A stretch of DNA of 64,000 nt. It comes from RH-AL1 sp964235705. Its GTDB lineage: Bacteria; Pseudomonadota; Alphaproteobacteria; Rhizobiales; Beijerinckiaceae. The notes under the pieces were generated by a model. The model was not told where the DNA came from. It did not search any database and was given only the letters and a program-made list of their open reading frames with translations. Below, in pieces: positions 57,711-64,000 of this stretch; the stretch's first letter is position 1, and every line of letters starts with the position of its first letter. The position numbers and the translations under genes are program-made. The stretch covers positions 29,604 through 93,603 of the forward strand of contig CAXSDP010000007.1 of the NCBI GenBank assembly GCA_964235705.1. Direction: 5' to 3'.

Positions 57711-58109
57711 TCACCGCCCCCGCGTCGCCTGGAACTCGCGCAGCTGGTCGCGGTGCTCCAGGGCGAGGCGCCTGGTCTCGTCGCCGACCGCGTCCCTGGC
57801 GGCGGCCTCCGCCTCGGCGATCTCGGCATCGAAGCTTCCGGTCTCAATCTCGCCTTCCGGCACGGCCTGGTCCGCGAGGATCGTGAAACCGTCCGGCGAC
57901 ACGTCGGCGAAGCCGCCCTTCACGAACAACGTCTGGTCGCGTCCGCCCCCGGTGATGCGGACCAGGCCGGGCTTCAGCGTCGTCATGAACGGCGCGTGGT
58001 CCGTCAACACCGTGAACTCGCCCTCGATGCCGGGCGCCGTCACGGCTTCAACCTCGCCGGAGAAGAGGAGCTTTTCGGGAGAAACCAGCTCGAAATGGAA
58101 CGCAGGCAT
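57711..58109 (-). CDS. atpC: F1 ATP synthase epsilon subunit
   Basis: 132-residue rotor-stalk subunit. Family start FHFELVSPEKLLFSGEVEAVTAPGIEGEFTVLTDHAPFMTTLKPG (read in parts) with the diagnostic GxxGEF-x-x-L-x-x-HAP. The C-terminal helical part is short, as in other alphaproteobacteria. It is the last gene of the operon, behind a small membrane protein. Confidence 0.96.
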   Translation of the reverse strand: MPAFHFELVSPEKLLFSGEVEAVTAPGIEGEFTVLTDHAPFMTTLKPGLVRITGGGRDQTLFVKGGFADVSPDGFTILADQAVPEGEIETGSFDAEIAEAEAAARDAVGDETRRLALEHRDQLREFQATRGR

Positions 58110-58128
58110 GGGAACGTCCTTTTAGGGA

Positions 58129-58380
58129 TCAGCGACGGCGGTCGGCGACCACGCCGGCGAGCAGGCCGATCGCGCCACCGACCACCGCGAAGACGAAGAC
58201 GCGGCGGAGCTGGCCTGTCGTCAGCCCTGACGCGTCGGACGCGGTCGCGCCGGTGTTCTCAATCTCGAAGGACGCGCCGCCCAGCCGGATCTCGGCCGCC
58301 TGGGGCCGCGTCACGTAGCCGACGACGCCGCCGACCAGCACGCCCAGGACGAGCAGAGCCAGCCGCGTGTTGCCGCCCAT
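58129..58380 (-). CDS. small two-helix membrane protein inside the atp operon
   Basis: 83 residues from ATG at 58380, two bases after the atpD stop. Two hydrophobic segments (LALLVLGVLVGGVVGYV, 7-23, and VFVFAVVGGAIGLLAGVVA) flank a polar loop (AAEIRLGGASFEIENTGATASDASG, read in parts). Gly-rich helices suggest close packing. It lies between atpD and atpC where most operons have no gene. I do not recognise a family; an accessory or regulator of the ATP synthase is an inference from position only. Confidence 0.75.
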   Translation of the reverse strand: MGGNTRLALLVLGVLVGGVVGYVTRPQAAEIRLGGASFEIENTGATASDASGLTTGQLRRVFVFAVVGGAIGLLAGVVADRRR

Positions 58381-58382
58381 CC

Positions 58383-59828
<1,446 letters not shown>

Positions 59829-59850
59829 GATGGGTCCTTTTAGGGGAGGC

Positions 59851-60744
59851 TCAGAGCGCTTCGGCGCCCGAGATGATTTCGATCAGTTCCTTGGTGATCA
59901 TCGCCTGACGCGTCCTGTTGTAGAGCGTCGTCTGCTTCTTGATCATGTCGCCGGCGTTGCGCGTGGCGTTGTCCATCGCGCTCATCCGCGAGCCCTGCTC
60001 GGAGGCGGCGTTCTCCAGCAACGCGCGGAACACCTGGATGGCGACGTTGCGCGGCAGCAGGGCCAACAGGATGTCCTCCTCGTCCGGCTCGTACTCGTAG
60101 ACCGCGCCGTTCGCCGTCTCCGGCTTGGCCGCCTGCCCCGCGGGCTCGGCCCGCAGGGGCAGCGGCACGAGCTGGAGCGCGGTCGGCACCTGCGAGATCA
60201 CGCTCTGGAACCGCGAAAAGAACAGGGTGCACACGTCGAAGTCGCCATGGGCGAACATGTCGATGACCTTCGTGCCGATCGGCTGCGCCACGGCGAAGGT
60301 CAACTGCCGCTGCTTGACCTCGATCAGCTCGATGATCTGGTCGGCGAACTGCCGCCGAAGGATGTCGTAGCCCTTCTTGCCGATGCAGATGATCTTGACC
60401 CGCTTGCCCCCGCGCAGCAGCGCGTTGGCGTGGTCGCGGGCGAGACGGGCGATGGAAGCGTTGAACGCGCCGCAAAGGCCACGCTCGCCGGTGGCGACGA
60501 TCAGCAGGTGAGTCGCGTCCCGGCCGTTGCCGCGCAGCAGCGCCGGGGCGTTGGAGTCCGGGCCGAGGCCGCTGGCGAGGCCGGTCAACACCTTCGCCAT
60601 GCGCTCGGCGTAGGGGCGCGCCGCCTCCGCCGCCGACTGCGCGCGCCGCAGCTTGGCGGCGGCGACCATCTGCATCGCCTTGGTGATCTTCTGCGTCGCC
60701 TTGACGGAGGAGATGCGGCTTCGGAGGTCCTTCAGCGAGGGCAT
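59851..60744 (-). CDS. atpG: F1 ATP synthase gamma subunit
   Basis: 297-residue central-stalk subunit: N-terminal helix MPSLKDLRSRISSVKATQKITKAMQMVAAAKLRRAQ and C-terminal MSAMDNATRNAGDMIKKQTTLYNRTRQAMITKELIEI (both read in parts) are the conserved coiled-coil ends. GERGLCGAFN is the family motif. 80 bases separate it from atpA. Confidence 0.97.
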   Translation of the reverse strand: MPSLKDLRSRISSVKATQKITKAMQMVAAAKLRRAQSAAEAARPYAERMAKVLTGLASGLGPDSNAPALLRGNGRDATHLLIVATGERGLCGAFNASIARLARDHANALLRGGKRVKIICIGKKGYDILRRQFADQIIELIEVKQRQLTFAVAQPIGTKVIDMFAHGDFDVCTLFFSRFQSVISQVPTALQLVPLPLRAEPAGQAAKPETANGAVYEYEPDEEDILLALLPRNVAIQVFRALLENAASEQGSRMSAMDNATRNAGDMIKKQTTLYNRTRQAMITKELIEIISGAEAL

Positions 60745-60824
60745 GTTCTCTTCATTCCGGTATGGCCGGGACGCAGGGTGCCCCGAAGCTCTGGCGCACC
60801 GACGATCCCGGCGCGCCGCCGATC

Positions 60825-62389
<1,565 letters not shown>

Positions 62390-62390
<1 letters not shown>

Positions 62391-62953
62391 CAGCCGACCT
62401 CTTTCATGCGTGTGCGGATCGTGTTGAGCTTGGTGCGGAGCGAAGAGTCGAGCATGCGGGAGCCGAGCTTCACGATCATCCCACCGATGATGGCGGGATC
62501 GACCGTGACCTGGACCGTGACACCGTTGGTGCCGGCGACCTTCGCGAGCGCGTCCTTCAACTCAAGGACATACGCGTCCTTGAGGGGCTCGGCCACCGTG
62601 ATCTCGGCCCGCGTCAGGCCTTTCTCCGCATCGTTCAGGGTACCGTAATCGCGGATCATGTCCTCGACCGCGAACAGGCGGCGCTTGGCGGCGACCAGCT
62701 TCAGGAAGTTCGCGGCGGTGCCGGCGATGCCAGCGGCGTTCAGGATGGAGGCGAGCGCCTTGGCCTGCTCGTCGGCGGAGAAGGCTGGACTCTTCAGGAA
62801 GCGCCGGAGGTCGTCGCTCCCGTCGACGAGCCGCTGGAACGTCGCGAGGTCGGCGGCGACCTTGTCGGTGCTCTTCGACTCCCGGGCGAGATCGAACAAA
62901 GCCTGCGCATAGCGTCCCGCCATTCCCGAGACGTATGTTTCCTGTTGCGCCAA
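62390..62953 (-). CDS. atpH: F1 ATP synthase delta subunit
   Basis: 187-residue peripheral-stalk subunit. SGMAGRYAQALFDLARES near the start and the C-terminal PAIIGGMIVKLGSRMLDSSLRTKLNTI (read in parts) are diagnostic. First gene of the operon; the 5' region to 63384 must hold the promoter. Confidence 0.95.
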
Positions 62954-63384
62954 GCTGCGTGCCCCTAATCCCGCTCAAGCCACCGAACGCGGCCACCGGC
63001 AGCGAACCGTCAAACGATCGGAACGCGCCGGAGCGGACATTCTTCGCGGGAACGAGGCCTTTCGGTAGGCTCCACCCGCGAGCCAAGGCTCAGCTAACAT
63101 ACGGCTTTTTTGTGCGCAACCCTGGCGGGGGCGGAAACATTTGTGATGATTTCCGCGCCAATCCGGCGAGGACCGAGGCAAGATGCCGGGCGCGCGCGCG
63201 CCGCGTCGCCGGTGGTACGGAGCCGGCTCCGCCCCGGGCTCGCCGCCTGGACGGATCGGGCAGAGGTATATATGCCGCTAGCATCGACCTCGATCGAGGC
63301 GGGCTCGACGTCCGAATCTCGACTCGTGACGCGTCACGACGCCAAATCGCGAGCCCGCGCGGCCGGCGGTGGATCGGTCCTAGG
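62954..63384. other. intergenic region upstream of the atp operon
   Basis: 431 bases between hrpB (same strand, upstream) and atpH. No gene is supported. The segment near 63100-63150 is AT-richer and probably holds the atp promoter, but no pair with proper spacing could be fixed by eye. In many relatives priA lies here; it is absent. Confidence 0.45.
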
Positions 63385-64000
63385 TTAGGCCCTCGGCTTG
63401 GCCCGCGTGGTCGGCGGCGCGCTCGCGGGGTCCTCCGGCCAGGGGTGCTTGGGATAGCGCCCGCGCATGTCGGCCCGCACGTCCCGCCACGAGCCGGCCC
63501 AGAAGCCCGGCAAGTCGCGGGTGATCTGGATCGGTCGCCCGCCCGGTGACAGCAGTTCCAGCGTGATCGGCGCGCGGCCGCCGGCCAGCGTCGGGTGGGT
63601 GCGCAGCCCGTACAGTTCCTGGACGCGGCAGGCGAGCGTCGGCCCCTGCTCCGCCGCGTAGTCGAGGCGATGGGCGGAGCCGGCCGGCGTGGTGAAGGTG
63701 GTCGGGGCCTCCGCGTCGAGCCTCCGCGCGAGGTCCCAGGGCACGAGGGCCTTGAGTGCCGCCTCCAACCGGTCGACCCCGAGCGCGCCGAGGCCGACCA
63801 CGCCCTCGATGTGGGCGACGAGCCAGGGTGCGCCGTCGGCGGCGAGCGCCGCGTCGGACAGGTCCGGCCAGTCGCCGCGCCCGGCTCGCCGGAGGAAGGC
63901 GACGCGGTCGCGCCATTGCGCCAGGCCGACGCTCCACGGGAGGCGGGCGATCCCGAGCCCCGCGATGCCCGCCGCGAGCACGGCGGCGGCGTGCGTGCCC
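63385..64000 (-). CDS. hrpB: ATP-dependent helicase HrpB, C-terminal part (5' end outside window)
   Basis: The frame is open to the window edge, so only about the last 205 codons are visible. They match the HrpB C-terminal domain: LPWSVGLAQWRDRVAFLRR, WPDLSDAALAAD, LVPWDLARRLDAEAPTTFTTPAGSAHRLDYA, VQELYGLRTHPTLAGGRAPITLELLSPGGRPIQITRDLPGFW and WRDVRADMRGRYPKHPWPEDP (all read in parts). The C-terminus APPTTRAKPRA is basic. HrpB is a DEAH-box helicase of unknown RNA target. Confidence 0.93.
   Translation of the reverse strand, partial: GTHAAAVLAAGIAGLGIARLPWSVGLAQWRDRVAFLRRAGRGDWPDLSDAALAADGAPWLVAHIEGVVGLGALGVDRLEAALKALVPWDLARRLDAEAPTTFTTPAGSAHRLDYAAEQGPTLACRVQELYGLRTHPTLAGGRAPITLELLSPGGRPIQITRDLPGFWAGSWRDVRADMRGRYPKHPWPEDPASAPPTTRAKPRA

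Noticed and set aside
63193..63384. Small plus-strand frames between hrpB and atpH
   Set aside because: No start signal and no protein-like composition.

Overview
The window is about 70% GC. Its gene content fits an alphaproteobacterium of the order Hyphomicrobiales (Methylobacterium/Beijerinckia/Lichenihabitans-like). Supporting this are an atpHAGDC operon of alphaproteobacterial layout, an SUV3-type helicase, Pr6Pr and Avi_7169/Avi_7170-type proteins, one promoter matching the alphaproteobacterial stress sigma factor EcfG (GGAAC-N16-CGTT), and a palindromic intergenic element of the kind common in this order. The genus is inferred; nothing in the window fixes it.

Layout. 0-5 kb: end of a phenol-MetA-type outer-membrane protein, glutaryl-CoA dehydrogenase, an epoxide-hydrolase-like enzyme and an MFS exporter. 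5-9.3 kb: a membrane methyltransferase, then a minus-strand set of type III polyketide synthase, ICMT-type methyltransferase and DHA2 exporter (alkylpyrone/alkylresorcinol-like). 9.7-18.2 kb: a small secreted His-rich protein, LysR and DCC-family proteins, and a TetR regulator divergent from an RND efflux operon with two adaptors. 18.2-22 kb: PHB-type esterase with an RHH regulator and a palindromic operator, two paralogous secreted His-rich proteins, and a transglutaminase. 22-28.4 kb: HflX, an RNase J-like nuclease, an LpoA-like lipoprotein and an orphan low-GC lipoprotein. 28.4-41.4 kb: an oxalate region (exported bicupin oxalate decarboxylase; operon frc, OFA antiporter, PanE-like reductase) around an SUV3 helicase, Pr6Pr and tRNA-Pro(CGG), then an assembly gap and a ThDP enzyme. 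41.4-47.2 kb: a second RND pump and a Moco-domain protein. 47.3-56.1 kb: a catabolic island (aldehyde dehydrogenase, MDR reductase, RidA, dihydropyrimidinase, MFS, FAD oxidoreductase, two CMD/AhpD proteins). 56.3-64 kb: yraN, rsmI, the F1 ATP synthase operon and the end of hrpB.

How genes may work together. Frc, the antiporter and the PanE-like reductase form an oxalate operon with no oxalyl-CoA decarboxylase in view, which suggests reduction of oxalyl-CoA to glyoxylate. The polyketide synthase, methyltransferase and exporter form a compact biosynthetic unit.

The most unusual property is the density of short tandem repeats. Inside genes the units are 15 or 18 bp, so the frame is kept. Between genes they are 16-17 bp and most units carry a Shine-Dalgarno-like stretch plus an ATG/GTG; three such arrays overlap the start codon of the following gene. 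A second novelty is a family of three small secreted His-rich proteins ending in (T/S)A(T/S)GGPxGG, one with a clear EcfG-type promoter.
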